DNA of 64,000 nt from Xanthostigma xanthostigma (lineage: Eukaryota; Arthropoda; Insecta; Raphidioptera; Raphidiidae): the NCBI GenBank assembly GCA_963575645.1, contig OY754467.1, positions 2,108,001-2,172,000 of the forward strand. Direction: 5' to 3'. The position numbers and the translations under genes are program-made. Below the pieces are notes generated by a model that was not told where the DNA came from, searched no databases, and was given only the letters and a program-made list of their open reading frames with translations. Positions 11,427-21,703 of the stretch are shown in pieces; position 1 is the stretch's first letter; each line of letters begins with the position of its first letter.

Positions 11427-12072
11427 TATAGCTTTAGGCCGAAGAAAATTTTCTTTGGTGTTTTAGAGGTTTTGGACGAAACAGAACTTTTCCACAAAAA
11501 AAAATTTTTGCTTCTATAATTAACAAAAAAAAATTCCATTTGTAAAGAACTTCCGTGGACACGCTGTATAAGCTATCCAATTAAAAAAACAAACAGTATC
11601 TATACATTTTTACATGTTGTCAAAACGACATCTTTCGGAAAGTTTAGAGGGAAAACGCCCCAAAATCAAGTGAAGTCATAGAGGAAATAGGTGTCAGACT
11701 AGGCCTAATGAAGCCATATACAAAGTTTGGGGAGAGTATGTATCAATAAAATTTTTGGAGACAGGCACTCTGGCTATTAGTGAATAGTCCTGTATATAAT
11801 ATTCGCGTATTCGGAAATAACCTATAAAATATGACACACTTGATTGGTGCGCTTGAAATTCCCGTTTCATCATCTGACTGTGACAGGTCGATTGAATTGC
11901 AAATTGCACTCGTTCATATATATTTATAAAAATGATTTGTACTTCTGTGTGTTACGCCGCGCATCGCACCTCTACCACTCTGCGACCATTGATATACTGA
12001 AAGCAACGATCGTCCAGTTTAAAATGCGCCTACATACACGATTTTTGTTTCACAAGTTGGCGATCCTGATCA

Positions 12073-12715
12073 TCTATACTAATATATAAAGCTGAAGAGT
12101 TTGTTTGTTTGTTTGGTTGAACGCGCTAATCTCAGAAACTATTGGTTCAAATTTTTTTTTGTTGGATAGCCCATTTTCGAGGAAGGCTATAGGCTATATA
12201 ATATCACGCTACGGCCAATTGGAGCGGAACATCAATGAAAAATGTTGCAAGATGTATCTCAAAATTAGTCCGTCCGACAAATATTATCAGGTGAAATGCC
12301 TTAACTAAATAATGCAATATTAGCGCGTCACGTTCACAAACCCGAATAGCTCAGTCGGTAGAGCGTATGACTCTTAATGCCAGGGTCTTGGGTTCAAGCC
12401 CCACGTTGGCGAATATATTTTTATTTTCTACATTGCTTTCTTCTAATGCTTACATATCAATTTTTTTAAATTTTATTACGACTAATTAAAATTTAATAAA
12501 TCTAATTAATAGCTTATTTGAAAACTGCTACAACTATAGGTACCTATATAAAAATAATTTTCCTACAGTGTTTTCAATTAAATATTTATTATATTAAAAG
12601 AAATTTATTACTTAAAAAAAAGTATAAATACTGCTTTTATAACGACAAAAACTTTTGAACGGTAACTCCAATCATTATGAAGTTTGGACACAACATTCAT
12701 CTCGGTAAACTAAAA
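12073..12715 (+). mobile_element. Helitron family 1 with tRNA-Lys-like insert, copy b
   Basis: 5' end is A|TC ('tctatactaatatataaagc'). The middle carries a tRNA-Lys-like sequence at 12340-12411. The distal body 'gacaaaaacttttgaacgg...ttggacacaacattcatctc' matches copies at 23884 and 59601. The 3' hairpin and CTAG end are lost; sequence past ~12715 is unrelated. Confidence 0.8.
12340..12411 (+). pseudogene. tRNA-Lys(CTT)-like pseudogene in a Helitron
   Basis: Reads 'cccgaatagctcagtcggta' then 'gagcgtatgactcttaatgc'. The A box 'tagctcagtcgg' and B box 'ggttcaagccc' are intact, and the anticodon loop CTCTTAA gives CTT (Lys). The anticodon stem is badly mismatched (TATGA against TGCCA) and one G is missing from the 3' acceptor strand, so a functional tRNA is unlikely. 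A second, more decayed copy lies at the same place in the Helitron at 59601-60196. Confidence 0.75.
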
Positions 12716-12724
12716 TTGGCCATT

Positions 12725-13040
12725 CTTGTCTACTATGCCGAGAAAAGAATGATCATTTCTCGACGAGACATCATTATATTTGAGAATCTGTTAAATGTAT
12801 CAAATAATGATTTTATCTCGTCGAGCATTCTTGTTCCGACATAGAAGACGAGAATGGTTATTTCTCGACGAGACATCACTTTATTTAATAATCTGCAGAA
12901 TGTACAAAAAGTGGTTGTGTCTCGTCGAGAAATGGTCATTATCGTTTCCTGTATCGAATCGAAAATGGCCATTTCTTGACACTTACAATTCTTCTTATTA
13001 CCAAATACGGTGATGGCATTTCGTTGAGAAGTGGCCATAT
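12725..13040. repeat. Cluster of alternating TCTCGWCGAGA motifs
   Basis: The 11-mer TCTCGACGAGA or its complement occurs at 12758, 12816, 12863 and 12920, alternating in orientation at 47-58 bp spacing. Weaker forms lie near 12975 and 13020. Flanking 'aatggccatttctcg' parts also alternate, so the DNA can fold into several hairpins. Function unknown. Confidence 0.65.
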
Positions 13041-13895
13041 TTATGCATTCTGCAATAGGTTAAGTCAATGACTAATAAGTACACACGTTCAAATAAAAAA
13101 AGCGAGCTAACGCACCCCTACAGGTGTGTGTGTGTGTGTCATCGCTATCGCATTGATTAAAACGAAAATTGCCGTCATCGCTGGATAAGCCCTGTGCGAC
13201 GAGACGCGTTGTGCGGCCTTCAAATGTATATGTGAAGTGGATTTAAAAAACACGCTACGCTTCGCGTCCATTCATCGGAATAATGTGATCTTTTCACAAA
13301 AACCGAGAGAAAAGAATTTATATATATCCATTTGAATGCAATAAACGCGTACACAGGATGTATCGAAAAAAATTGCGGACCTGTCAGTATTAGCAGAGAA
13401 GAGAGACTGTATAGAAGTTCAATCCTGTGTTTTATTTGGCGCAATTGCCATCCCAATTGTCTGGCGATGAGCGCACTCAAGCTTTGGAACCTCAACGGCA
13501 GGCGGCGACAATTAATAATTTCGGCTTCACACCTTAATCATTGTATTATTCATAATGTTTTATTAGTTTAAAACAAAATCGACAGGAAGTGATGAATTTC
13601 TTATATTTATTTTCTACGGTGTTTAGATAAACGCTCAAATTTACTTCTGAAGATGAGAGAGATGGAAATATGCATCCCCCCCTCTGTACACTGACACTAA
13701 ACCTCGATCGTTCTGGCATCTAACGGAAATAAGACAAACTAAAATTTCCGGCCACACTGTTACATTAGAAATCAACTTCTATACAGTATCTTCTCTCTTG
13801 TATTAGGGACAAAGGATGCAGTTTTGCCAGAGGCAATCGCATATCACCCTGAAAACAACAAAAATATTCTTAGGCTACGTTGATTACTAGCGCTA
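13041..13895. other. No recognised gene
   Basis: Contains a short (GT)n tract at about 13121-13138. Frames at 13220-13495 and 13332-13571 overlap on opposite strands and show no domain. 'ctggcatctaacggaaata' near 13715 recurs near 63100. Confidence 0.4.
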
Positions 13896-14172
13896 TCTAT
13901 ATATATAAAAATCTCGTGTCACAATTGCTAATCTTTGAAACCACTGAACCGATTTTAATGACATTTTCTAAATGTGTCTTGCATGGTCCAAATTACGCGC
14001 TATAGGAGTTTTTATTAAATATTTTGCACAAAATTACAGTACTTTGTCAAAAAAAAAACGGTTTTAGTACCAAGTAACGGCATCTGACAGAATTCGCTCA
14101 AAGCTATTAGTTCAGAAGCAAATCTGGTAGAATTTGCTCAAAGCTATTGGTTCAGACGCCGGGCCGAAATAA
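13896..14172 (+). mobile_element. Helitron family 4, copy
   Basis: Starts A|TC at 13896 with 'tctatatatataaaaatctc', then 'gaaaccactgaaccgatttt', and near the right end 'gaattcgctcaaagctatta' duplicated in diverged form. 'gacgccgggccg' marks the GC-rich 3' region, but no CTAG end is preserved. Confidence 0.6.
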
Positions 14173-14226
14173 ACTGACTGATGGAAATACAGAAATTTTA
14201 TGGTGGATGTACGGTAATATAAAAAA

Positions 14227-14728
14227 AATTGGTTGTCTGTAATGTCGGTTTACGGATAACGTCATAAAGAAACATTGAACCATACTCGTAAAGTGTTGAA
14301 AAATAACTTTTTTTATTTTTCACATTATACGTATACGTTTCCAAACATTTATTTTTACATATTTAAATAGTAGAATTAGAGTTCTAACCAACTGTAGAAA
14401 CGGTTTTTAAATATAATGAACCGTTTTCAAAATACACGCAGTTTTAATAAACGGACGGTCGGGTGGTGTGGATTTTTCACTCCCTGTAAGTATATATACG
14501 AGCGAACTGTGGCAGTCTATTGGAAGTTTTTGTCTTGTGATCTTTAATAAATAGATTTTTGTAGCTGTCAAACTTGGGCCGATCGTGCTTCTCTATCGCT
14601 TATACTGCGCTCTCGGTTGCACGCACAGCATCAGGCGGAACGTGACACTTTTTCGTACATGCAGCCGGTGTTTCATCAATTTATAAGATTGGTGTTTCAT
14701 CAATTTATAAGACGTTATCACGTCAAAA
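14227..14728 (+). mobile_element. Repeat N, second subfamily, copy
   Basis: Begins 'aattggttgtctgtaatgtc' and ends 'gacgttatcacgtcaaaa', the two ends of family N, but with a different interior from the copies at 37588 and 53044. The interior holds 'cataaagaaacattgaacca' as at 63950, and 'ggtgtttcatcaatttataa' twice. A TATA-like 'gtatatatac' (14493) and an AATAAA (14547) are present, but a promoter function is only conceivable. Confidence 0.6.
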
Positions 14729-14731
14729 AAT

Positions 14732-14816
14732 TAGATTTGTTTATTGCGCCTAATAATACGGTGGAGCCGAAGGTGTCGCTGCCGTGTTTCATCTCTATCG
14801 CGTGCGGACCGGCTAG
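14732..14816 (+). mobile_element. Helitron family 3, 3' end fragment
   Basis: 'aatacggtggagccgaagg' and 'ctatcgcgtgcggaccggctag' features end at CTAG (14813-14816) followed by T. The first phrase recurs at 56818 and the terminus resembles 34604. Confidence 0.6.
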
Positions 14817-15361
14817 TGATATACCTACGTTAATATTTACTGACAGGAGGGTAAATGTCATGCTGCTGTTGGGATAGTATTATATATAATAACGGTGTAA
14901 AATCAAAGACACACGAGAACGAGGGTCAGTGTTTGATAGTGACACGCGTGTATATGGCGCCCTTTGAATCTAAAATGACTGGCCAAAATTATGTTCTACA
15001 AACAAAATGTAGTGTGCGTGATTGTGTTATTTAATGCAGTTGGTATGAATGTTATCGCGGCTTCCTAGAAAAAAAACTTTAACGCACCGATGGCCGCAGA
15101 GGCGCCAAAGATGCCTTTTATAGAAGCGGCAAGTCGGTGCGTTTTTTTATACGCACGACCAATTTCGCTTAGTTAAAATAGTTGGCAAAACCAAAAGTTT
15201 TCCAGTATGTCTCAAAGTTGGTCCCGTATAAATTTTAGCAAAATCGGTTCAGCAAATCACAGAAATATTGCAAAAGTTATTGCTCTCGAAGTGACAGTTT
15301 CATTAGACACTAAAAAATTAAAAATAACTTCCTTCAAAAAAGAGTCACCAAAAACAGTAAA
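14817..15361. other. No gene; small GC-rich hairpin
   Basis: An inverted repeat at 15077-15144 pairs 'ttaacgcaccga' with 'tcggtgcgtt'. Sequence to 15330 contains 'cactaaaaaattaaaaataa', a lone half of the foldback box. No coding signal. Confidence 0.45.
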
Positions 15362-15476
15362 ATAATAATAATGCGTTTAACGTCCGTTTCTCGCACCATT
15401 ACTATTTTCCATCTATCACACTTCCCGTTATTTTCGACAATTTTTAAAATTAATAGCAATGAGCGAATGAAGGAAC

Positions 15477-16050
15477 TTTTATTTTATTTTTTTATTTTTA
15501 TTTTATTTGTAAATCTGGCAGGCTAACAGACAATGAGTGTCCAGTAACAAGCCTGCTCTCAATATTATACAATAATTATTATACATTTGCAACACTGTTA
15601 CAAACTATACCTATATATATATAAAAGAAAGAAAAAAAAGCAATAAAATAAGAAACATAATTGAATAATATAGAACTTAGAGAATCGAAAAGATATAATT
15701 TTCACTTCAAAAAAACAGAAATTTGTCTTTTCAAATTTTTTAGAGTATCCCCAAAAATATCAATATCCGTTCTATTGTTGATATCGTTGAAAATGTACGC
15801 CATTCTGAAAAGCGGAGAGTTAAAGGCATAATTGGTCGTGACTGAGGACAAATAAAATAGATCTCTATTCCCAGTGTGGTAGATTGAAGCAGATAAATAA
15901 AATTTCGCTAGTAAGTCGGGTGAATTAATTGTACCGTTTATAATTTTATGTAGACAACACATATCAGAAATTTTCCTTCTAACTTCAAGAGTTTGTAGTT
16001 TCATTAAAGATAGTCTACTTTCGTATGTTAATTGTAAATTGAATTTCCAA
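15477..16050 (-). mobile_element. Truncated non-LTR retrotransposon inside SINE
   Basis: Interrupts the SINE between its 'aatttcctaa' and 'ttccttcattcgctcattg' segments. Minus-strand order: open frame (16004-15702), 3' UTR, then an A-rich tail with AAAATA-type repeats at 15477-15525. 5' truncation and an A-rich tail fit target-primed reverse transcription. No clean target duplication was resolved. Confidence 0.65.
15702..16004 (-). pseudogene. Non-LTR reverse transcriptase C-terminal tail
   Basis: A 100-codon frame contains 'RRKISDMCCLHKIINGTINS', 'PDLLAKF', 'NRDLFYLSSVTTNYAFNSPL' and 'FRM'. This is the conserved tail downstream of the polymerase in Jockey/CR1-type ORF2 proteins ('xxLYKILNGxIDSPxLL ... 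FxxxxxxTNYGxNSPxxR'). The endonuclease and RT catalytic motifs are absent, and the first Met is internal to the former protein. The frame is uninterrupted to its stop, suggesting a fairly recent insertion. Confidence 0.75.
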
Positions 16051-16323
16051 TTAGGAAATTAAGGATAAGGTAAGCAAATTTTGAGCATACGAGTTTGACA
16101 GATAATGGCCATGGCCTTGAATAAGGAACCATCTCGATATTTATCTGGAATTATTGAGGGAAACCATGAAAAACCTCAACAAGATGACCGGTACAGGAAT
16201 TACCGTTTCTCGGCGAGAGGCAGTAGGAAAAAGTCCTAGTCACATCTGCCCCCGCCGGGATTCGAACCCGGTACCTCCCGAATACAAGTCTAGTGCTCTC
16301 ACCGATACGCCACCCCGCTCGGT

Positions 16324-16818
16324 TAAAAAAAAAGTAAAATAACACCGGCACCAATTTAATTACTATCACGTTTTTAGTGACCCTTTTTGGGAGGAGACGA
16401 ATTTTTTTTTCGAAGTTGGTTAAAAACATAATTACGTCACAACGAACCTGGTTGGAACGCACTTTTGTAGGTAGGGGAGAGTTGGTTACATAGTCAAAGC
16501 GAGCCGGAATTCTTGAAACCGTAATGCGCATCAGTAGACTGTGTTTACATCCGGAAACTGATTCCGGGGAACTGTTCCGGCCTCTCTCTTTCTATCTCCG
16601 TCTTCTTCTTCGTTTTATTTCGTATGCATAAACAAACCAAGTCTTGTATAAATATAGCCTTTATTCCTCCATTCTTATCTCTTCACTATTCACCACACAA
16701 AATCAGTGTGGCATGATATTTTTAAATTTGTTACGAAATTTTCACCAATTTACAGAAAATTTATACGGAATTACTATCGTTTGGTTTGTGCAAATAACCA
16801 GGCTTATATAGTATAAAG
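16324..16818. other. No recognised gene
   Basis: The minus-strand frame crossing here (16151-16531) runs into the SINE and is not coding. 'gtataaatatagcc' and pyrimidine-rich sequence around 16570-16690 might be promoter or LTR debris, but no paired ends were found. Confidence 0.4.
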
Positions 16819-17499
16819 TAGGGTTGTTACGGAGCTTCGACTCCGACTCCGATATGTCGGAACTTCCGATTGATCTTACACCTCCGGTTCCGATCCAATT
16901 GATCTTACACCTCCGGTTCCGACTTCGGTTCCGATACTTTTAAATCGAAGGTTTTAATCGGAGCTCAAAGCATGCGGCTGCGGTCAACGTGTACGAACAG
17001 GTTTATGCATGTGACTGTGCTGTTCTTACAGGCACATTGCACATTACAACAAATACAAAATTCCAATCCCTTAAACCGATTGCCCTCCAATATTTGTCAT
17101 GTCCACCAGGTTCCGTAGCAAGCGTTAAATTTTTTAGTGGTGCTGGCCTAATCTACGACCCGTTAAGAAATAGATTGGACGGAAACAAATCTGCTGTTTA
17201 TTAAATATAATTTGTTACTTCTGGAGTCAATTAATTTGATTTAACTCGTTGTTATAAAAATGTGATTATATATATAAGTTTATTATTTTTTAATTGAAAT
17301 TAAAGAGGCTGACTGATTAATGTTTGTAGTGTTTGTACTATTTTATTTTATTGCCTGCCCTTAACACATCTTTCTTCTGCCACCATCTCCGATTCCGACT
17401 CCGGTTCCGACTCCGATTCCGGTTCCGACTCCGAAAAAACAATTTTAAAAACTCCGTAGCGACTTCGGTTCCGATAAAACCACCTCCGTAACATCCCTA
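16819..17499 (+). mobile_element. hAT element, deletion derivative
   Basis: Perfect 8-bp duplications GTATAAAG lie at 16811-16818 and 17500-17507. Ends are 'tagggttgttacggag' and the complement of 'tagggatgttacggag'. Subterminal regions are packed with 'ccgactccg' and 'ggttccga' repeats, which probably bind transposase. The 681-bp element retains the transposase C-terminal domain. Confidence 0.9.
16989..17204 (+). pseudogene. hAT transposase dimerisation-domain (hATC) relic
   Basis: The 71-codon frame includes 'LKPIALQYLSCPPGSVAS' and 'FFSGAGLIYDPLRNRLDGNK'. The family pattern is 'YLxxPPxSxxSERxFSxAGxIxxxxRxxLxxxxxxxL'. The usual Ser-Glu-Arg before FS is altered to Ser-Val-Lys. The frame ends soon after 'LDGNKSAVY', short of the normal C-terminus, and all upstream domains are missing. 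Confidence 0.85.
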
Positions 17500-17507
17500 G
17501 TATAAAG

Positions 17508-17968
17508 CATCTCACAATTCAAGCAGTAGAAATAAGCTACTTTTGGATCGTAGAAGGCAATAAGGTGATTAACCAATCTTAGATTCTTAGAAACCTTTAC
17601 TGGTTTGTTTTAAAATATTGAAAAACTGTAAACTTGTTTGTAAATGTTATAGAGCAGATGGAAGAACAAACACACGTTTGAATTCTGTGCCTTTTGCTTA
17701 TTGAGCAATAAACATATTATATTTATTTACTATTTCGGATTCATGTATTTTCAACACCAATAACCCATTGATTCATTGGTTGATACAGTGTATTTTAAGC
17801 TAATTTTAGTCACGTGTTATCCAGTGTTTAGTTCCTATTTTTCCCATCTACGCTGCTCAACCAACGCAAAAATACGTTTGACAACGTTTAATCCTAAATT
17901 AATAAAAGTTTTTACTGTTTGGTCTACACGTCTGCCACGAAGTGAGGACGAAGGAGACATTGAAAATA
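17508..17968. other. No recognised feature
   Basis: Spacer between a hAT target duplication and a Tc1-like element. The 66-codon frame at 17776-17976 runs into the TIR and has no domain. Confidence 0.4.
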
Positions 17969-18532
17969 CAGTGTAAACTCTATATAGCGAACATGAAGAG
18001 AGGGTATTTTATTGTGTTATACCTAAAAATGAAAAAAATGCATAACAAAATTATAATATGTTAACTTTGTTTGTCCTTTTTTACTATGTCAGTATTTTAA
18101 ATGTATCTTTCGTTCTATTTTATTCATATCTTGAAATATAGTGGGATCATCTCCATTAAATAAAAATAATTTTTCTAACAATTCTCTTTCCAAAGATCGA
18201 TGTGCAATATTTCATTATAAAGATAGTTGATTTAGTACCTTTGAGTTATGTACTATTGGGATGGTACTCACTACGATAAATGTTTGCAATATAAAGGTGC
18301 CAAACACGATTTTAAAAAATAAAAAATAATCTGAATAGAATTTAACAGTTTTTCATTATTACCTAATCACCTATATAAATAAAATTTCATCTATGAATTG
18401 AAAATTAATAAGGTAAAAGATCCGCCAAAAACTAACGGATACGGATTTTTCTTCTCCCTCGGATATCCGCGGATACGGATATCCGGCACATCACTATAGT
18501 TTTAAGTAGTTCGTTATATAGAGTTTACACTG
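17969..18532. mobile_element. Tc1/mariner-type MITE, copy 1
   Basis: 24-bp TIR 'cagtgtaaactctatatagc' and its complement are flanked by TA at 17967-17968 and 18533-18534. 564 bp, no frame. A partial hAT sequence occupies 18181-18495. A related diverged element lies at 59017-59400. Confidence 0.8.
18181..18495 (+). mobile_element. Truncated hAT element inside Tc1-type MITE
   Basis: Matches the right half of the hAT element at 48752-49262, from 'ctctttccaaagatcg' to the terminus 'ccggcacatcacta'. The left half is missing and no 8-bp duplication is visible. Confidence 0.65.
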
Positions 18533-18985
18533 TATATAAAAACAAGATTTTTTGAACAAAACTGTAATTGTGAAAAATAATAACGAAATTTAAATGCTTT
18601 AAAGGTTTCAGATGATATTAAAATTTCGGAAACATAAAATTTTGTAAAAGACTTTTTAACGACGATAATAAACTGAAAATTCTGAAAATTATTATATTTA
18701 TGCGTATGTATACATATCTTACATGCCGTCAAAAAACTGGACACGTTGAACGAAGAGAAATACACGTTACAACTAATTAAAAATAATGATTTAGTCTCGT
18801 ATACACAAGTACGTAAATAACGTTTGAATTAGTAATGAACTTGTAAAACAAACATAAATCGCTGTAACGTAAAACCGTCCCATGTCCGACTAGCGGTTAA
18901 CCTCCCGTCAGCCGCGAAAATCAAACACACTTTTTGAGAATCGATTTTTCCTGTGTATCACGCAAAATACCCGAAAACTCTCCAA
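18533..18985. other. No recognised feature
   Basis: AT-rich spacer with no repeat boundaries or coding signal seen. Confidence 0.4.
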
Positions 18986-19480
18986 AAAAAACTTTTTAAC
19001 AAAAAAATTAAACCGCCGAAAAACTGAAAAGCAAAAAATAATAAATCTTTTTATTTAACTAAGTTCTATCTAAGTAGTTGAACGTATGTGACAGTCTAGT
19101 ATATCTAAGTAATTTTGAGTCGGCGTCAACAATCCTTCGCCGGAAATCTCTGAGCGTTCACGAAGTTAATGTCAGCGACAGAGCAACCCGAACGGGCACA
19201 CTGAGGGCACACGTCTTTGCGAGTGGTCGTGTGGAGAGCGCATGTTTGGAATGTTAATGTTTATCGCTGAAGATTTCACGTATCATTGTTAATTTGATTT
19301 GATTATTTCTTTTAGTGATCTTTGTTCATTGATGGTTTGACGCCGACTCAAAATTACTTAGATATACTAGACTGTCACATACGTTCAACTACTTAGATAG
19401 AACTTAGTTAAATAAAAAGATTTATTATTTTTTGCTTTTCAGTTTTTCGGCGGTTTAATTTTTTTGTTAAAAAGTTTTTA
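18986..19480. repeat. Large foldback, 144-bp arms
   Basis: Arms 18986-19129 and 19337-19480 are almost perfect inverted copies; for instance 'ttttgagtcggcgtcaa' pairs with 'ttgacgccgactcaaaa'. The 207-bp loop is unique and GC-richer. Such high arm identity points to a recent origin or gene conversion between arms. Confidence 0.85.
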
Positions 19481-19523
19481 TTTTATAATTTTTTGTGGCT
19501 ATATAATTTATAATTGTAATACA

Positions 19524-19951
19524 CAAAGCATGAAAATCTGTGAGTGAACTATAAATCACCTCTATTTTCCCACCCTTAGGGTAGGAGTTTTTTTTCCAAA
19601 TTTATATGAGACGAGCCTCGACGTATACCCTATCCAATAAAAAAATAATTATCAAAATTGGACCACTCGGTAAAAAGTTATGTGTGGTCATACATTACAA
19701 TCAGTGAGTGAACAATCAATCATCCCCTGTTTTCCTACCCTTAGGGTTGGAATTTTTTTACCAAATTTATATGGGACCAACTTCGGGGTATACCCTTTCA
19801 AACAAAAAAATAATTTTCAAAATCGGACTACTCTGTAAAAAGTTATGCGTGGTCATACATAAATAAAAAAAAAAAAAAATAAAAAAAAAAATATACGCGT
19901 CGAATTGACAACCTCCTCCGTTTTTGTTTTTCGTCGGTTAATAAAAACAAA
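19524..19951 (+). repeat. Retroelement-like tail, two tandem ~164-bp units
   Basis: Units around 19524 and 19688 share 'cagtgagtgaac', 'acccttagggt' and 'gtaaaaagttatg'. They end in an A-rich stretch (19861-19891), then 'gaattgacaacctcctccg' and 'cgtcggttaa'. This arrangement resembles dispersed Lepidopteran repeats; class uncertain. Confidence 0.55.
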
Positions 19952-19980
19952 AATTTCTAGTTAGCAACGATTATACCATA

Positions 19981-20196
19981 TTGACGTGATAATGTCTTAT
20001 AAATTGATGAAACACCGGCTGCACGCACGAAAAAGTGTCACGTTCCGCCTGAGCCTGAGCGTGCAAGCGAGAGCGCGGTATAAGCGATAGAGAGGCACGA
20101 TCGGCCCAAGCGTCGGCTTGTACGCATTTCAATGTTTCTTTATGACGTTATCACGTAAAACTATCGTCCGTAAACCGACTTTACAGACAACCAATT
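19981..20196 (-). mobile_element. Repeat N, short copy, at centre of a palindrome
   Basis: Inverse of family N: 'ttgacgtgataatgtcttat' on the left, 'cagacaaccaatt' on the right. It belongs to the second subfamily ('tttcaatgtttctttatgac'). Host arms 'ctagttagcaacgattata' (left, from 19958) and the complement (20244-20268) flank it, so it sits near the middle of an inverted repeat. Confidence 0.7.
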
Positions 20197-20290
20197 TTTT
20201 TTTTCATTAAATGCGACCACATTTTTTAATGTAAAAATATGGTATATAATCGTTGCTAACTAGAATTTTTTTTTTATTTAAATTAATACG

Positions 20291-21269
20291 GTAGATCCAT
20301 TTTATATACTTTAATACATTTTTCATCAAAATATTGTTTTTTACCATGCCAGATTCAATTTTTAAGCGCCGTGATAGCGTTTTTTCATAAACAAATCAGC
20401 TTTTACAAGGGCCGTGTCAAAACACCACCTTAATTTTGTCTGAAAGAAGGTTTGACATCTATTTTATGCATAAAAATTGGTCTGTCTGCGAAAAAATGTT
20501 TTTTACTATGACAGACTTCATAAAAAAAAAATTTATAACAAATGAAAAGTCTGACCAATTTATTAACAAAAATTGTCAGCCAGACAAGTTGTATTAGATA
20601 GAAGAGATCTTAAACTTTATTTAAAAAAAATTCAAGGAGGTGTTATAAAATGTATTTTCATAAAAAAAAATAATTTATAACAACTGAAGTTTGACTTTAT
20701 TAACAAAAATTGTCAGCCAGACAAATTTTTTCAAAAATGGTACATTAATTACTACAAATTGTATAAATTTCAAGTAGGTGTTTTAGAAAGTAAAAACATG
20801 TTTTTTTTTAAATTCAAAAATTCATAAAAAATAACAATTAACAAATTTTTACTAGTCTGGTGGGCGTAACATGTTTCTGACATGTTTTTCAGCCATTTTC
20901 ACTTTATAATTTTGAGGTGTTCTTTAGGTTTATCTTTTTCTATCATGGGAGCTTAATCTACACGGAATTGTTTAAAACGTTGTCGAACATGGTACAGTTC
21001 GAGACATAACCTAAATGTACAGTCGGAGAGTGAAATGGAGATTTGTTAATTAGCCCTCGTATTTACTTCATTAGACATTCTAAGCGTGCACAGATATACA
21101 CTCGATGCACTTTACAGAGTTGCTTTTAGCTCTCGGTTATGTACGTAGTATATTGGGCTACCTCTGCCTTGCCGGAGGAAGAGGAGAGATCCCGACGCCG
21201 ACTCGGAGGATGGGAAGACGCGAGCCACAAGCGTACAACGGAAGACTCTCTCGAACAACACGTCCGTTA
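20291..21269. other. No gene; diverged internal repeats
   Basis: About 20510-20790 holds two or three units of ~137 bp sharing 'attaacaaaaattgtcagcc'. The rest, including the frame at 21105-21290, shows no recognisable domain. Composition becomes GC-richer after 21160. Confidence 0.45.
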
Positions 21270-21703
21270 AGCGCGGGTCACACTATATAGGCTGCTTGTC
21301 AGCCGCTGCTGAACAGCGGCGGACAGTAGCATCAGCAAGCAGCGGCGGGCAGCCCGGTCACACTACGGCTGCTACTCGCTAGTCTACCGCGTGTAGTGGC
21401 TGGTTACTACATCATCGAACATAAATCACGTGGTACGTGATGGTTTACTCGCCTATGATGCACTGCTTCGGTCAGACTGCGCTGCTCGCTGGTGGTAGCG
21501 GGTGCGAGTGAGTCACGTGACCTGCTAGTTGCCGCTGCCTGGCTACCAAAATAGAACATGTCCAATTTCACCAGCCGCTGATAAATACTCGCCGGCTGCG
21601 CGGCGCCAGCGACGAATTTTATGCTCATGCCAAGCTGATTGATGGCTGACAGTAGCGGCTTCCACAACTCGCGGCTGGCAGCCAGCCTAGTGTGACCCGC
21701 GCT
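21270..21703. mobile_element. PIF/Harbinger-like MITE (GC-rich)
   Basis: TIR 'agcgcgggtcacacta' and its complement, with TTA duplications at 21267-21269 and 21704-21706. A TWA target is typical of PIF/Harbinger. The 434-bp interior is unusually GC-rich for the window and contains many 'gcagcggc' and 'ggctg' repeats. Frames on it are spurious. Confidence 0.75.

Larger units (their letters stand above)
10879..11566. mobile_element. Palindromic TA-flanked element with central insertion
   Basis: Arms of ~138 bp: the left begins 'cagcgtctccacgcaagttc' and the right ends with the complement of 'cagcgtgtccacggaagttc'. TA flanks lie at 10877-10878 and 11567-11568. Without the insert at 11019-11426 it would be a nearly perfect ~280-bp palindrome. 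It looks like a mariner-type MITE or foldback; no own coding sequence. Confidence 0.75.
10493..11825 (+). repeat. Repeat P, copies 2 and 3, flanking a palindromic element
   Basis: A ~60-bp palindrome (10494-10554, arms 'atttaaaatgtctgacacct') heads copy 2. The following segment (10607-10855) is directly repeated at 11569-11818 with few differences. The two copies flank the palindromic TA element at 10879-11566. The frame 'MSSKRHLSESLEGKRPK' in copy 2 has a stop in copy 3. Confidence 0.7.
15362..16323 (-). mobile_element. tRNA-headed SINE, copy 1 (interrupted by a LINE)
   Basis: On the minus strand the head reads 'ccgagcggggtggcgtatcg' with B box 'gggttcgaatcccggc' (16249-16264), then a body ending in (TTA)n near 15362. 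It matches the plus-strand copy at 38792-39200 end to end, except for an inserted LINE fragment. The anticodon region of copy 2 ('ctcgcat') suggests tRNA-Ala(CGC) descent, tentatively. Confidence 0.75.

Noticed and set aside
12340..12411. Functional tRNA-Lys gene
   Set aside because: Promoter boxes and anticodon are present, but the anticodon stem is unpaired and the acceptor stem is damaged; it sits inside a transposon.
14490..14560. LTR-like TATA box and AATAAA
   Set aside because: They lie within a repeat N copy; no TG...CA ends or paired LTR.
16151..16531. 126-codon minus-strand frame
   Set aside because: It reads across the tRNA-derived SINE head and neighbouring spacer; no domain.
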